A model generated the notes under the pieces. It saw only the letters and a list, made by a program, of their open reading frames with translations, ran no database searches and was not told where the DNA came from. Below, one piece after another: positions 9,581 to 18,060 of a stretch of 64,000 bases of DNA. How positions within the stretch are numbered: position 1 is the first letter of the stretch; each line of letters opens with the position of its first letter. The translations under genes were made by a program, and so were the position numbers. The DNA is taken from contig CAKUTL010000004.1 of assembly GCA_934692295.1 (NCBI GenBank), positions 1 through 64,000 on the forward strand, in the 5' to 3' direction. Source of the DNA: an uncultured Candidatus Melainabacteria bacterium. GTDB taxonomy: Bacteria > Cyanobacteriota > Vampirovibrionia > Gastranaerophilales > Gastranaerophilaceae.

Positions 9581-11203
9581 ATGAGCAACTTACAATTTCA
9601 AAATGATTTAGAAAAATTGGTAGAAATTTTACCCCAAAGGATAAGACAGCACCTTTCTTATGAAAAAATGGAAGATGTTATCGAGATAGTATTGGACATC
9701 GGCAGACCTCCAGAAATTAGACATGCTGATGGGAAAATTGAGTATATCGATGTCGCAAATGTTGACTATGAAGACATTTCATATATAACATCACACGTTC
9801 AAGAATTTACATCAGATAACCGTTCTGGAATTCCGGGAACTCTACACAGAATCAGTGCAATCAGAAATAGACAAGGCAAAATTGTTGGTCTTACTTGCAG
9901 AATTGGACGTGTTGTAACAGGTACTATATCTTGCATTAAAGATTTTTGTTTACAAAACAAAAGTATTCTTTTCTTAGGACGCCCAGGGGTTGGTAAAACA
10001 ACCAAACTTAGGGAAATTGCTAGACTAATGGCTGACGAACTTAAGAAAAGAGTAGTAATTGTAGATACTTCTAACGAAATCGCTGGAGATGGTGATACCC
10101 CACATCCTGCAGTTGGTCATGCCAGAAGAATGCAGGTTAGACAACCAGAATATCAAAAAGATATTATGATTGAAGCGGTTGAAAACCACACCCCAGAAGT
10201 TATCGTTGTTGATGAAATTGGGACAGAAGCTGAAGCCCAAGCGGCAAGAACAATTGCAGAACGTGGTGTAATGCTCATTGCAACAGCTCACGGTAATAGC
10301 TTGGAAAGTTTGATTAAAAACCCAACATTATCAGATTTAGTCGGCGGTATTCAATCCGTAACATTAGGTGATGATGAAGCGAAACGTCGTTCTTCACAGA
10401 AAACAGTATTAGAAAGAGAGAAACAGCCGACTTTCGATATAGTAATTGAAATTTTGGATAGAAATACATTAGCAGTTTACAAAGATACAGCAGAAGCTGT
10501 GGACTACATTCTTAGAGGTTGGCCAATCAGACCTGAACTTAGAAAAGTTGATAAAACATATGAGTTTACTCAAGCTCCAACTCCGGTTCCTGCAAGAGTA
10601 CCAAATGTGATTGATAAAATCAATGCTCTTGATGATAAAATTGACCATCCTGAGAGTTTAAAATTTAGTTTCTCACGCCAAAAATATGTTGAAGAAGTTA
10701 AAAAATTCAAAAAAATCTATCTATATGCAGTATCAAGAAGTATTGCCGAAAAGGTTATAGAACGACTTGACTTAAATGCAGAAATTACAAGAAATCTTGA
10801 TGATGCAGATATTGTAATTGCTCACAAAAACTTTATAAAAGGTGGAGCTAAAGTCTTAAGTACGGCAGAAGAAAATAGAATTCAAATTTTCTATGTAAAA
10901 ACTAATTCAATGGCTCAAATCCAAAAAGTTATAAAAGAAGCCTTGGATATTGCAGAGCTTAATGAAAAACAATCATTCTATGATATTACCGAAAGAGCGT
11001 TGGATGAAGCAAAAGCCGCAATTGAAAAAGTTCTAGCTGGTGCTAAAGACATCGAACTTACTCCGCAAAATCAACAAATAAGAAAACTCCAACACGAACT
11101 TGTTGAACAACATAACTTGGCAAGCAAATCTGTTGGTGAAGGTGAAAACAGACACTTGAGAATTGTTGGAGGTCAAGATTACCAAGAAAAAACCGGATCT
11201 TAA
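9581..11203 (+). CDS. Ycf45-like AAA+ ATPase with C-terminal R3H domain
   Basis: A 540-residue homologue of the cyanobacterial/chloroplast Ycf45 family, related to the SpoIIIAA-type ATPase. The N-terminal domain is followed by a P-loop (FLGRPGVGKTTKLRE, residues about 131-145) and Walker B (VIVVDEIG, about 207-214). After the ATPase come a small alpha/beta domain (about 350-430) and a C-terminal R3H nucleic-acid-binding motif: R-K-L-Q-H then VGEGENRHLRI near residues 505-535. The family is thought to bind single-stranded nucleic acid, but its role is not well defined. It is a good marker for cyanobacterial ancestry. No gene follows closely on this strand, so it is probably monocistronic. Confidence 0.88.
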   Translation: MSNLQFQNDLEKLVEILPQRIRQHLSYEKMEDVIEIVLDIGRPPEIRHADGKIEYIDVANVDYEDISYITSHVQEFTSDNRSGIPGTLHRISAIRNRQGKIVGLTCRIGRVVTGTISCIKDFCLQNKSILFLGRPGVGKTTKLREIARLMADELKKRVVIVDTSNEIAGDGDTPHPAVGHARRMQVRQPEYQKDIMIEAVENHTPEVIVVDEIGTEAEAQAARTIAERGVMLIATAHGNSLESLIKNPTLSDLVGGIQSVTLGDDEAKRRSSQKTVLEREKQPTFDIVIEILDRNTLAVYKDTAEAVDYILRGWPIRPELRKVDKTYEFTQAPTPVPARVPNVIDKINALDDKIDHPESLKFSFSRQKYVEEVKKFKKIYLYAVSRSIAEKVIERLDLNAEITRNLDDADIVIAHKNFIKGGAKVLSTAEENRIQIFYVKTNSMAQIQKVIKEALDIAELNEKQSFYDITERALDEAKAAIEKVLAGAKDIELTPQNQQIRKLQHELVEQHNLASKSVGEGENRHLRIVGGQDYQEKTGS

Positions 11204-11239
11204 TAAAAGAAAATAACAATAGAATAAATTAAAAAGTTT

Positions 11240-11297
11240 GAACCCTTTCTTAAAAGCGAGGAAACTACGTCATTCCATCAACTTTGAGAGAGGGTTC
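11240..11297 (+). promoter_or_regulatory. Long stem-loop between ycf45-like gene and fliN-like gene
   Basis: GAACCCTTTCT (11240-11250) pairs with AGAGAGGGTTC (11287-11297), giving an 11 bp stem with one G-T pair. An inner GGAA/TTCC stem is possible. No T-run follows, so it is not a typical terminator. It lies about 180 bp before the flagellar gene start and could be a leader RNA element. No known riboswitch class was recognised. Confidence 0.35.
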
Positions 11298-11477
11298 CCG
11301 TATGTTTAGAAAAATTTAAAAAATCAATCTGTTGATATTCTGAAAACCCTTATAAAAAAAGATGACTTTTGAAAAATATCCATTAAAAGATTGATGTAAT
11401 ATTTTCTATTCTCATTTATTGTAGTGATGGGAAATATTACTATATTTCAAAAGGGGATAAATCAAGGGATAGTTGTA

Positions 11478-12704
11478 ATGGAAAATGAAATCCAAAATTC
11501 AATATCAACAGAAAAGTTGTATAAAGAATACGACTGGTATCAAAACACTTTTCCTGAGCTTGTTAAGGATGCGTGTGATGATTTCTTTGCGAATAATTTT
11601 GATATTGAATTTGTGGGATTGAGCAAAAATATTAACTGTCTTTCTGATAATGAATCATGTTTTGTTACTAAAATTCGTATTAATAAAGATTACGATGTTT
11701 ATTTTAGAACTACAGAAAAAGCTATTTCAATTATTCTGAATACTGTTTTAGGACAGTCAAAAAATAAATTTAATATAAACAAGATATCAGAATTGGAAGC
11801 AAAGATTATAACATCATTTAATAGTACAATGTTTGATTCTATTAAGGATGAACTTGACGAACCGGATCCGAGTGAATTGAAGCGTACAAATTTTGATGTA
11901 ATTCATCTGTCTTTTATCATAAAAAGCAAGGACGAATTTTCAAAAAGTGCAGGCAAAATTTTTATAACGATTCCTCAGGTACTTGTCGAGCCAGAAGAAA
12001 TAGAATCAGAGGGTGGTAAGTTCTCAGAAAGTAGTTTCCCAAATGCTGAAACATTTGCAAAAATTATTGTGGGTAAAACGAGGTTTTCTCTTTACGATGT
12101 AAAAAATCTCGAACAAGATGATGTTGTAGTTTTTGAAAATAGTAATATAGAACATTTAACCTTATCTGTATTTGGTAACCAGATGGATGTTAAATTAGAA
12201 CCAAATATGGATATACTTATTCCCGAAGCAGACGATGGAGGAGATGATATGAGCGACGGTTCTCAAAAAAATATATGGGATAGCATTGAAGTCGATATGT
12301 ATGCGGAATTTGATTCTGTAAAAATAACTCTTGGCGAGTTAAAAAATATTGAAGAAGGTTTAGTTGTAGATTTGACTTCATTATATAACAATAACGTAAC
12401 GTTGAAAGTTGAAGGAAATCCTATTGCAACAGGCAGTCTTGTTATTGTAAATGACCGTTATGGAGTGAAAATAAATGAAGTTCTTGCCGGTGATAATGCC
12501 GGTGGCGGTTCTTCTTCAACTGGAACTTCTCAAACTCAAACAACTTCACTTGATGATGAGGATGAAGAAGACGAAGAAGAAAATTATTCAGATGAAGAGG
12601 ATAATGAAGAAGAAAATGGGTCTGAGGGTGAGAACGAAGGCAATGACGAAAATGATGAAGACTTTGACTACAGCGACTTTGAACTGGAAGACGAAAATAT
12701 CTAA
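11478..12704 (+). CDS. FliN/FliM-like flagellar switch protein with two SpoA-like domains
   Basis: About 408 residues. The C-terminal globular part (SVKITLGELKNIEEGLVVDL, then VTLKVEGNPIATGSLVIVN and RYGVKINEVL) is a clear FliN/SpoA (surface presentation of antigens) domain, which builds the C-ring of the flagellar motor. A weaker SpoA-like repeat precedes it (GKTRFSLYDVKNLEQDDVVV). The N-terminal 180 residues contain a CheC/FliM-like helical pattern (ISELEAKIITSFNSTMFDSI). After the SpoA domain comes an unusual tail of about 70 residues, almost entirely Asp/Glu. I chose ATG 11478 because AAGGGA lies at good spacing; an in-frame ATG at 11427 has no such site. It heads the fliOPQR cluster. Confidence 0.75.
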   Translation: MENEIQNSISTEKLYKEYDWYQNTFPELVKDACDDFFANNFDIEFVGLSKNINCLSDNESCFVTKIRINKDYDVYFRTTEKAISIILNTVLGQSKNKFNINKISELEAKIITSFNSTMFDSIKDELDEPDPSELKRTNFDVIHLSFIIKSKDEFSKSAGKIFITIPQVLVEPEEIESEGGKFSESSFPNAETFAKIIVGKTRFSLYDVKNLEQDDVVVFENSNIEHLTLSVFGNQMDVKLEPNMDILIPEADDGGDDMSDGSQKNIWDSIEVDMYAEFDSVKITLGELKNIEEGLVVDLTSLYNNNVTLKVEGNPIATGSLVIVNDRYGVKINEVLAGDNAGGGSSSTGTSQTQTTSLDDEDEEDEEENYSDEEDNEEENGSEGENEGNDENDEDFDYSDFELEDENI

Positions 12705-12757
12705 AATCTGATAATCAAATAATTAAATAATCTAATCTATGGGGAGATAGAAATAAA

Positions 12758-13402
12758 ATGCACATGGGCAGTTACATAATGAATTTCACAGTTTATACAA
12801 TGGCAATGTTAGGTTTGATATTCTTTGCCATCTATATTTATAAAAAGGTTATAAATGGTGGATTATGCAAAAATAGTAACAAATTTTTGAGTATAGAAGA
12901 AACGATGAATATAAATCCCAGAAAATCTATTATGGTTGTTCGTGCAGGGAATGAAAAGTTTTTAATTGCTTCTGATATAGATAGAACTACAATGCTTTCA
13001 AAGCTGGAGGGCTCTAAAAAGATTTCAGCACAACAAATCTTAGAACAAAATTTAGCAAAGAAGTATGAAAGATTTGAAAATACAGAAAAGTATGAAAAAT
13101 TTGAGGATTTAATTCCTACAGAACAAGTTCAAGTAGCTGTTGAACCTCCCGTTCAAAGTGAAATGATTGAGTCTGATTTAGATGTTGTTTATCCTCCAAA
13201 GGGGCATATTACTTTAGAACCAATTAAGGATAAAAATCCTCAAGGTAGAAGGCTTGATAAACCTCAAATGGATAGAAGAGAACAGGTTGCAAAATTCTCT
13301 GCCAAAACTCCTCAAAAATCTGTAGTTTTGGATTTTGAAAAACCAAAATCTCACGGTTTTTCAACAATGAAAGAAATGGCAAAAAAAATTAACGAGCTAT
13401 AA
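12758..13402 (+). CDS. fliO: Flagellar biosynthesis protein FliO
   Basis: FliO assists assembly of the FliP ring of the flagellar export gate. One N-terminal membrane segment (residues about 8-30, FTVYTMAMLGLIFFAIYIY) is followed by the conserved FliO cytoplasmic block, FLSIEETMNINPRKSIMVVR, then AGNEKFLIASD. The rest (about 100 to 214) is charged and variable, as is common. A GGGGAGA site precedes the start. It is directly upstream of fliP. Confidence 0.85.
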   Translation: MHMGSYIMNFTVYTMAMLGLIFFAIYIYKKVINGGLCKNSNKFLSIEETMNINPRKSIMVVRAGNEKFLIASDIDRTTMLSKLEGSKKISAQQILEQNLAKKYERFENTEKYEKFEDLIPTEQVQVAVEPPVQSEMIESDLDVVYPPKGHITLEPIKDKNPQGRRLDKPQMDRREQVAKFSAKTPQKSVVLDFEKPKSHGFSTMKEMAKKINEL

Positions 13403-13427
13403 AAATAACTAAAAGGACAATATAAAA

Positions 13428-14066
13428 ATGGATCAATTGCAAAACTTAAATCCGGTATTACAAATGCTTGTGGTAATGACATTATTCTCATTGCTACCTT
13501 TTGTATTCTGTTCAATGACAAGTTTTTTGAGATTTGTTATTGTATTTTCAATGTTGAAAACTGCAATGGGTACTCAACAAGTTCCACCGGCAATTGTAAT
13601 TATCGGGCTATCTATAATTTTAACATTTTATACAATGGGGGGAACATTCCAAAAAATGTATGATATGGGTTCTGTTCCGTATCAGAAAAATCACGATATG
13701 ATTGCCGCTATAAATGAAGGTTCAAAACCGCTAAAAGAGTTTATGTTGAAACAAACACGGGAAAGTGATTTAACATTTTTTGTTGAACTTGCCCATAATA
13801 CTAAACCAAAGTCCCCAGATGAATTATCAATTTGGGAAATTGCACCGGCTTATATCATAAGCGAATTAAAAACATCATTTGAAATAAGTTTTATTATATT
13901 TGTACCGTTCATTATTTTGGACTTGGTTGTTGCAAATATCCTGTTGGCATTAGGTATGTTCATGTTATCTCCAACAATTATTTCAATGCCGTTTAAGTTG
14001 CTGATATTCATTGCGGTGGACGGATGGGCATTGATTGTTCAAGGGCTTGTTTCGAGTTACAACTAG
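13428..14066 (+). CDS. fliP: Flagellar export gate protein FliP
   Basis: FliP forms, with FliQ and FliR, the membrane gate of the flagellar type III export apparatus. The 212-residue sequence has the family signature FLRFVIVFSMLKTAMGTQQV with PPAIVIIGLS, the periplasmic loop, and the C-terminal pair of membrane segments (IIFVPFIILDLVVANILLAL and FKLLIFIAVDGWALIVQG). Unlike many FliP proteins it shows no cleavable signal peptide. RBS AAAAGGAC. Part of the fliO-P-Q-R run. Confidence 0.96.
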   Translation: MDQLQNLNPVLQMLVVMTLFSLLPFVFCSMTSFLRFVIVFSMLKTAMGTQQVPPAIVIIGLSIILTFYTMGGTFQKMYDMGSVPYQKNHDMIAAINEGSKPLKEFMLKQTRESDLTFFVELAHNTKPKSPDELSIWEIAPAYIISELKTSFEISFIIFVPFIILDLVVANILLALGMFMLSPTIISMPFKLLIFIAVDGWALIVQGLVSSYN

Positions 14067-14090
14067 AAGATTGAAAAGGACAATGAGTTA

Positions 14091-14579
14091 ATGGAAATTT
14101 TATTAGAATATTTAGCAAAAGGATTTTTAATAATGTTGGCAATCTCAATGCCATGCGTACTTGTTGCTGCCGGTATTGGTCTTGTTGTAGGTATTTTGCA
14201 GGCTGTAACACAGGTTCAAGAGCAAACAATTGCTGCGGCACCAAAAATTCTTGGGGTATTTCTTGTCATCGTAATTGGTGGAGTTGGATTTATTAAACTC
14301 CTTACAAATTTATTCCAAGAAGGTATGGTTCTAGCTTTTAATACAGTTCCGCAAAGTGAAAGTTTTGTATTAGATTCAAATTACCACAAATACACAACAC
14401 CTTTTGCAGGCGAAATGAAAGATAGATTTAAAAATGTTGATAACATCAACGAAATAATGAAAAATCCAGGTAAAGTTCCATACATTGACAAATACCAAAG
14501 AGAAAAATATACTCCAGCAGCTAAAACTGCAATGCCAAAACCAGACATGGTTGAAACAAAGAGGATTTTAGGACAATAA
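14091..14579 (+). CDS. fliQ: Flagellar export gate protein FliQ with long C-terminal extension
   Basis: Residues 1-90 are a standard FliQ: two membrane helices with GLVVGILQAVTQVQEQT and PKILGVFLVIVIGGVGF. FliQ proteins normally end near residue 89. Here about 70 hydrophilic residues follow (NTVPQSESFVLDSNYHKY onwards to RILGQ), Lys/Pro/Met-rich and without obvious domains. The reading frame is uninterrupted and ends four bases before fliR, so the extension looks genuine. Confidence 0.93.
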   Translation: MEILLEYLAKGFLIMLAISMPCVLVAAGIGLVVGILQAVTQVQEQTIAAAPKILGVFLVIVIGGVGFIKLLTNLFQEGMVLAFNTVPQSESFVLDSNYHKYTTPFAGEMKDRFKNVDNINEIMKNPGKVPYIDKYQREKYTPAAKTAMPKPDMVETKRILGQ

Positions 14580-14583
14580 ATAA

Positions 14584-15366
14584 ATGGAAGCAATAATAGC
14601 AGAGTTAATTAAAATGTTCCCAAAGATAAATACCTACCTTATGGCGGGTACTTTTGTCTTTGCAAGATTGATTGGCTTTTTCAGATTTGCTCCAATTTTT
14701 AATAGAAAAGATTTTCCAAGTTTGGTTAAAATTCCTTTGGCTTTGCTTGTTACAATTTTTATTGTCCCTTTTTTACATCCCGAAAAATGTTTAACCCAGT
14801 GCGATTCTTTTATGCTTTCAATTGTTTTGAATATTGTTGTTGGAGCGATGATTGGTTATATGGCACAATTGATTACAATTGCAATTGATTGTGGTGCAGA
14901 AATGATAAATATGCAAATGGGTTTGTCTTCTGCAACTGCATTAGATCCAACAACCTCTGCTCAAGTTTCAATTTTGACTAAGATGATTTCTTTAATGGGG
15001 ATTTTGATATTTATTAATCTTGGGGGCGTTTATTGGCTCTTCAAGGCTTTACTTAGAAGTTTTGAAATCTTTCCAATGTATTCTGCTCATATTCCATTGC
15101 TGCAGCTTATCAAGATGGATTTGTTAATAAAAATGTCATCTAATACTTTGTATATGGGGTTACAAATTGCCTCTCCAATTTTACTTGCAACTTTGGCTCA
15201 AGATATTATCTTGGGTGTAATTTCAAGAACAGCACCACAGGTAAACGTATTCCAATTGAGCTTCCTATTCAAACCTGTTTTGGGAGCCGCAATTATGGTT
15301 TGGATTTTGCCAATGCTTATGAACGTAATTGAAGAATACTTTTTAAGCTTTGCAAATATTATTTAA
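14584..15366 (+). CDS. fliR: Flagellar export gate protein FliR
   Basis: A 260-residue multi-spanning membrane protein completing the FliPQR gate. Recognisable FliR blocks are FARLIGFFRFAPIFNRKDFP near the N-terminus, MINMQMGLSSATALDP in the middle, and APQVNVFQLSFLFKPVLG near the end. Length is normal. An AGGAC site within the end of fliQ serves the start. No FlhB or FlhA follows; the next gene is on the opposite strand, so the rest of the export apparatus lies elsewhere. Confidence 0.95.
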   Translation: MEAIIAELIKMFPKINTYLMAGTFVFARLIGFFRFAPIFNRKDFPSLVKIPLALLVTIFIVPFLHPEKCLTQCDSFMLSIVLNIVVGAMIGYMAQLITIAIDCGAEMINMQMGLSSATALDPTTSAQVSILTKMISLMGILIFINLGGVYWLFKALLRSFEIFPMYSAHIPLLQLIKMDLLIKMSSNTLYMGLQIASPILLATLAQDIILGVISRTAPQVNVFQLSFLFKPVLGAAIMVWILPMLMNVIEEYFLSFANII

Positions 15367-15432
15367 AAACATTTTTTGTCAACGAATTACTTAACACATA
15401 CAAGAATGACGGATTTGTTTAATTCTTTTCCT

Positions 15433-16116
15433 CTACTTCCACGGATAAGTACTATCAATCTTCCAACCAGCACGGAGAATTTTTTCAGCACAACATGCAC
15501 CATCACTTATTTTTGAACAGCTTTTATTTATAACGGAATCTGACAACCCAGAACAAAATGGCTGTACCCCCTTCCCATCGTCGAGTCTGTCCAAAATAAA
15601 AACATCCTTACCATATACATTAGGCTTCTTTGAACCATTTATATCAACAAAAATCAATTTAGAGGCTTTATATGAACCATTTCCATCTGCAGTTCCTGTA
15701 AATATTATATATAGAAAACCATCCATTGTGTGGAACGTTACTCTTGTTCCAGGATGCACAACAGAAATAGTTCCACTTGTAGAACCACTTATTGTCCGAA
15801 AAGGAACAACACTATTATAATGACAATCTTGATAAGTATTACAATACTGTAAAACCTTGATGTAAGGTCGCCAATATACATTAAAATATTCTTCAGAACC
15901 CATGCCAAAGGCATCATCTGGATCACCGTTATCATCAAATGATAATTTGGCAGCTTGATTTATTACTGAAATTGCTCGCTGTAATTTTGTTACAGTTTCT
16001 TTTTTCTGAGTATAAGTTATTAAACTGGGAATTGTTATCGCAGCAACAACCCCAATTATTCCTAAAGTTATTAAAACTTCTGCAAGGGTAAAAGCATATC
16101 TTGATTTCTTATTCAT
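15433..16116 (-). CDS. Type IV prepilin-like (pseudopilin) protein
   Basis: About 227 residues. It begins MNKKSRYAFTLAEVLITLGI and has the class III-type N-methylation motif and the hydrophobic helix VVAAITIPSLI. Prepilin peptidase would cut between A and F. The residue before the cut is Ala rather than the usual Gly. The C-terminal domain contains pairs of cysteines (CNTYQDC, SCSKISDGACC), so it is probably disulfide-bonded and extracellular. The start at 16116 has AGGAG at good spacing; an in-frame upstream ATG does not. Such single prepilin genes are common and scattered in Gastranaerophilales genomes. Confidence 0.85.
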   Translation of the reverse strand: MNKKSRYAFTLAEVLITLGIIGVVAAITIPSLITYTQKKETVTKLQRAISVINQAAKLSFDDNGDPDDAFGMGSEEYFNVYWRPYIKVLQYCNTYQDCHYNSVVPFRTISGSTSGTISVVHPGTRVTFHTMDGFLYIIFTGTADGNGSYKASKLIFVDINGSKKPNVYGKDVFILDRLDDGKGVQPFCSGLSDSVINKSCSKISDGACCAEKILRAGWKIDSTYPWK

Positions 16117-16255
16117 GCTGTAAAAACTCCTCAAATTCACATTACTGGTAATAATATTACACTTATAACTGTGATTAGTCAAGATAATAACAGCTTAGAT
16201 TAGTGTTAAAGAATAATAATTTCCATTACTATTCATAATTAAGAGGTAAAAAGTA

Positions 16256-16573
16256 ATGGATACAAAACATTTATTGGGAAAAAGAATTAAAGAACTTCGC
16301 AAAAAGAAAGGCTTAAGCCAAGAACAATTAGCCGAAAAAGTTGGCTTTGAAACTTCTAATTCCATAAGCAATGTTGAAAATGGCTATAATTACCCCTCAA
16401 TACAAAATTTAGAAAAAATATTAAAAGTCTTAGGTACAAATTTTCAATCAGTATTTACATTTGAACAACATCAAGAAATAGACGTTCTGAAAGAAGAAAT
16501 TAATCGCATCTTAAACGAACACCCAGAAAAAGTTTCAGATATTTACAAAATTATAAAAGCAATCATTGAATAA
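16256..16573 (+). CDS. Xre-family helix-turn-helix regulator
   Basis: A 105-residue DNA-binding protein. The Xre/Cro-type HTH covers residues about 8-62: LGKRIKELRKKKGLSQEQLA, then SNSISNVENGYNYPSIQNLE. A short C-terminal helix could dimerise. RBS AAGAGG. It ends one base before the end of the convergent decarboxylase gene. Target unknown. Confidence 0.85.
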   Translation: MDTKHLLGKRIKELRKKKGLSQEQLAEKVGFETSNSISNVENGYNYPSIQNLEKILKVLGTNFQSVFTFEQHQEIDVLKEEINRILNEHPEKVSDIYKIIKAIIE

Positions 16574-16574
16574 T

Positions 16575-17999
16575 TTACTTCAAAACTTCAATAACATCAT
16601 AATCAGTTAAATATGGAAGATGTGCTTCTGTTATAAGTTCTCCAGGGAGTAAAATTGAAATTCCAGGAGGACATTCCGCCACAACTTCGCCAGACAATCT
16701 GCCCACAGCTTGATCTTTAGGAATAATTTCTTTTTCTGAAAAATATGCTTCTCTTAAGTTCTTTTTGATAATTGGAGTCAACATTGGCATATGTTTCTTA
16801 TTTTCAAGATAATAAATATCTTTATAATCATGAGTATCAATTTTTTTCAAACAATTCACAAGATATTCAAAATCAGAGCGTTTATTGCCAATATTACTTA
16901 ATATTAAAATACCTTCATCAGAAGCACTTTCGACTTCAATACCAAAATCAATTTCCAAAATAGACTCAAGTCTTTTTCCAGAAAGACCATCCGCTTTTAT
17001 AAATATTTTTGTAACATCTGTTTTATAGCCAAAGTCGGATTTTAACTGATGTATTGAATCCATTTTATCAATTTCAGTTCTCAAAAATTTTGCATTAGAA
17101 ATAGCTCTTGCTAATTGCTTTTGCCCTCTTTGGCTTTGCAAATTTGCACGAGCAGCATCCAAACTTCCTAATAACATCAAAGATGGACTTGTTGTATGTA
17201 ACAACATCAACGAACGTTCAACATCTTCCGCATTTATTTTAGAATCTTTACTTATGTGAAGCATTGACGATTGGCTCATACTTCCACCAGTTTTATGCAA
17301 AGAGTGAACAACAATATCCGCACCCAATTTTAAAGAAGTTTCTGGCAGTTTTTCATTAAAATTCCACAAACAACCATGAGCTTCATCAACAATTAAAGGA
17401 ACATTGTATTTCTTACAAATTGTAGAAATTGATTTTACATCAGATACAACGCCTTCATATGTCGGATTTGTAATCCAAACAGCCGAAACATCATCGTTTT
17501 CTTTAAGAAGTTTTTCAATTGAATTAGCATCAATATTACCCCAAAGTCCCCAATCACTGAATTTTTCAGGAATAACCCACAATGGATCTGCACCAGAAAT
17601 TATTAATCCAGTTAAAATGGAACGATGACAATTTCTATTTACAATAACTTTTTGCCCTTTTTTGGTTAAACCCATTGCAATGGCTAGGTTTCCAATAGTT
17701 GAACCGTTTATCAAAAAGAAAGTCTTTTTAGCTCCAAATGCTTGTGCTGCAAGTTCTTGAGCTTCTTTTATTGGCCCAGTTGCAGGAGTTAAAGTTCCTA
17801 AATTATCAAATTCATCAGTAGTATCAACCATTAAAGCTTTTTTACCAACTAGGTTTCTAAATGCTGGTAAAGTTCCAAGACCTTTAGTATGCCCTGGAAT
17901 ATGAAATTGATACGTAGGATTGTTGTAAGCAGCTCTTAGTGCTTCAACAATAGGGGCTTTTATTTTCGTCTGTTTATTGAATTTAATTTTATTCGGCAT
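16575..17999 (-). CDS. Orn/Lys/Arg decarboxylase family PLP enzyme
   Basis: About 474 residues from MPNKIKF. A fold-type I PLP decarboxylase of the compact (SpeA/YaaO-like) group. The N-terminus YQFHIPGHTKGLGTLPAF and the block FFLINGSTIGNLAIAMGL are typical; the cofactor aspartate is in VDEAHG and the PLP lysine in HSLHKTGG. The small C-terminal domain (residues about 390-474) ends with the ECPPGISILLPGE block characteristic of this family. Substrate (Arg, Lys or Orn) cannot be told by eye; arginine is most likely, for polyamine synthesis. The start codon lies six bases after a TATATT box and no Shine-Dalgarno sequence is visible, suggesting a leaderless mRNA. Confidence 0.88.
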   Translation of the reverse strand: MPNKIKFNKQTKIKAPIVEALRAAYNNPTYQFHIPGHTKGLGTLPAFRNLVGKKALMVDTTDEFDNLGTLTPATGPIKEAQELAAQAFGAKKTFFLINGSTIGNLAIAMGLTKKGQKVIVNRNCHRSILTGLIISGADPLWVIPEKFSDWGLWGNIDANSIEKLLKENDDVSAVWITNPTYEGVVSDVKSISTICKKYNVPLIVDEAHGCLWNFNEKLPETSLKLGADIVVHSLHKTGGSMSQSSMLHISKDSKINAEDVERSLMLLHTTSPSLMLLGSLDAARANLQSQRGQKQLARAISNAKFLRTEIDKMDSIHQLKSDFGYKTDVTKIFIKADGLSGKRLESILEIDFGIEVESASDEGILILSNIGNKRSDFEYLVNCLKKIDTHDYKDIYYLENKKHMPMLTPIIKKNLREAYFSEKEIIPKDQAVGRLSGEVVAECPPGISILLPGELITEAHLPYLTDYDVIEVLK

Positions 18000-18005
18000 A
18001 ATCGC

Positions 18006-18011
18006 AATATA
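18006..18011 (-). promoter_or_regulatory. -10 box for a leaderless decarboxylase mRNA
   Basis: TATATT on the minus strand ends six bases before the ATG at 17999, so standard -10 geometry puts the first transcribed base at or next to the A of ATG. Confidence 0.4.
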
Positions 18012-18043
18012 CATCAAAAAAATTATGAAATCTACAAATTTTA

Positions 18044-18052
18044 TGCTATAAT
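18044..18052 (+). promoter_or_regulatory. Extended -10 promoter of the porin-like gene
   Basis: TGC-TATAAT ends eight bases before the ATG at 18061. The predicted start of transcription is about 18059, leaving one or two leader bases and no Shine-Dalgarno sequence. Confidence 0.5.
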
Positions 18053-18060
18053 TGTCACAA

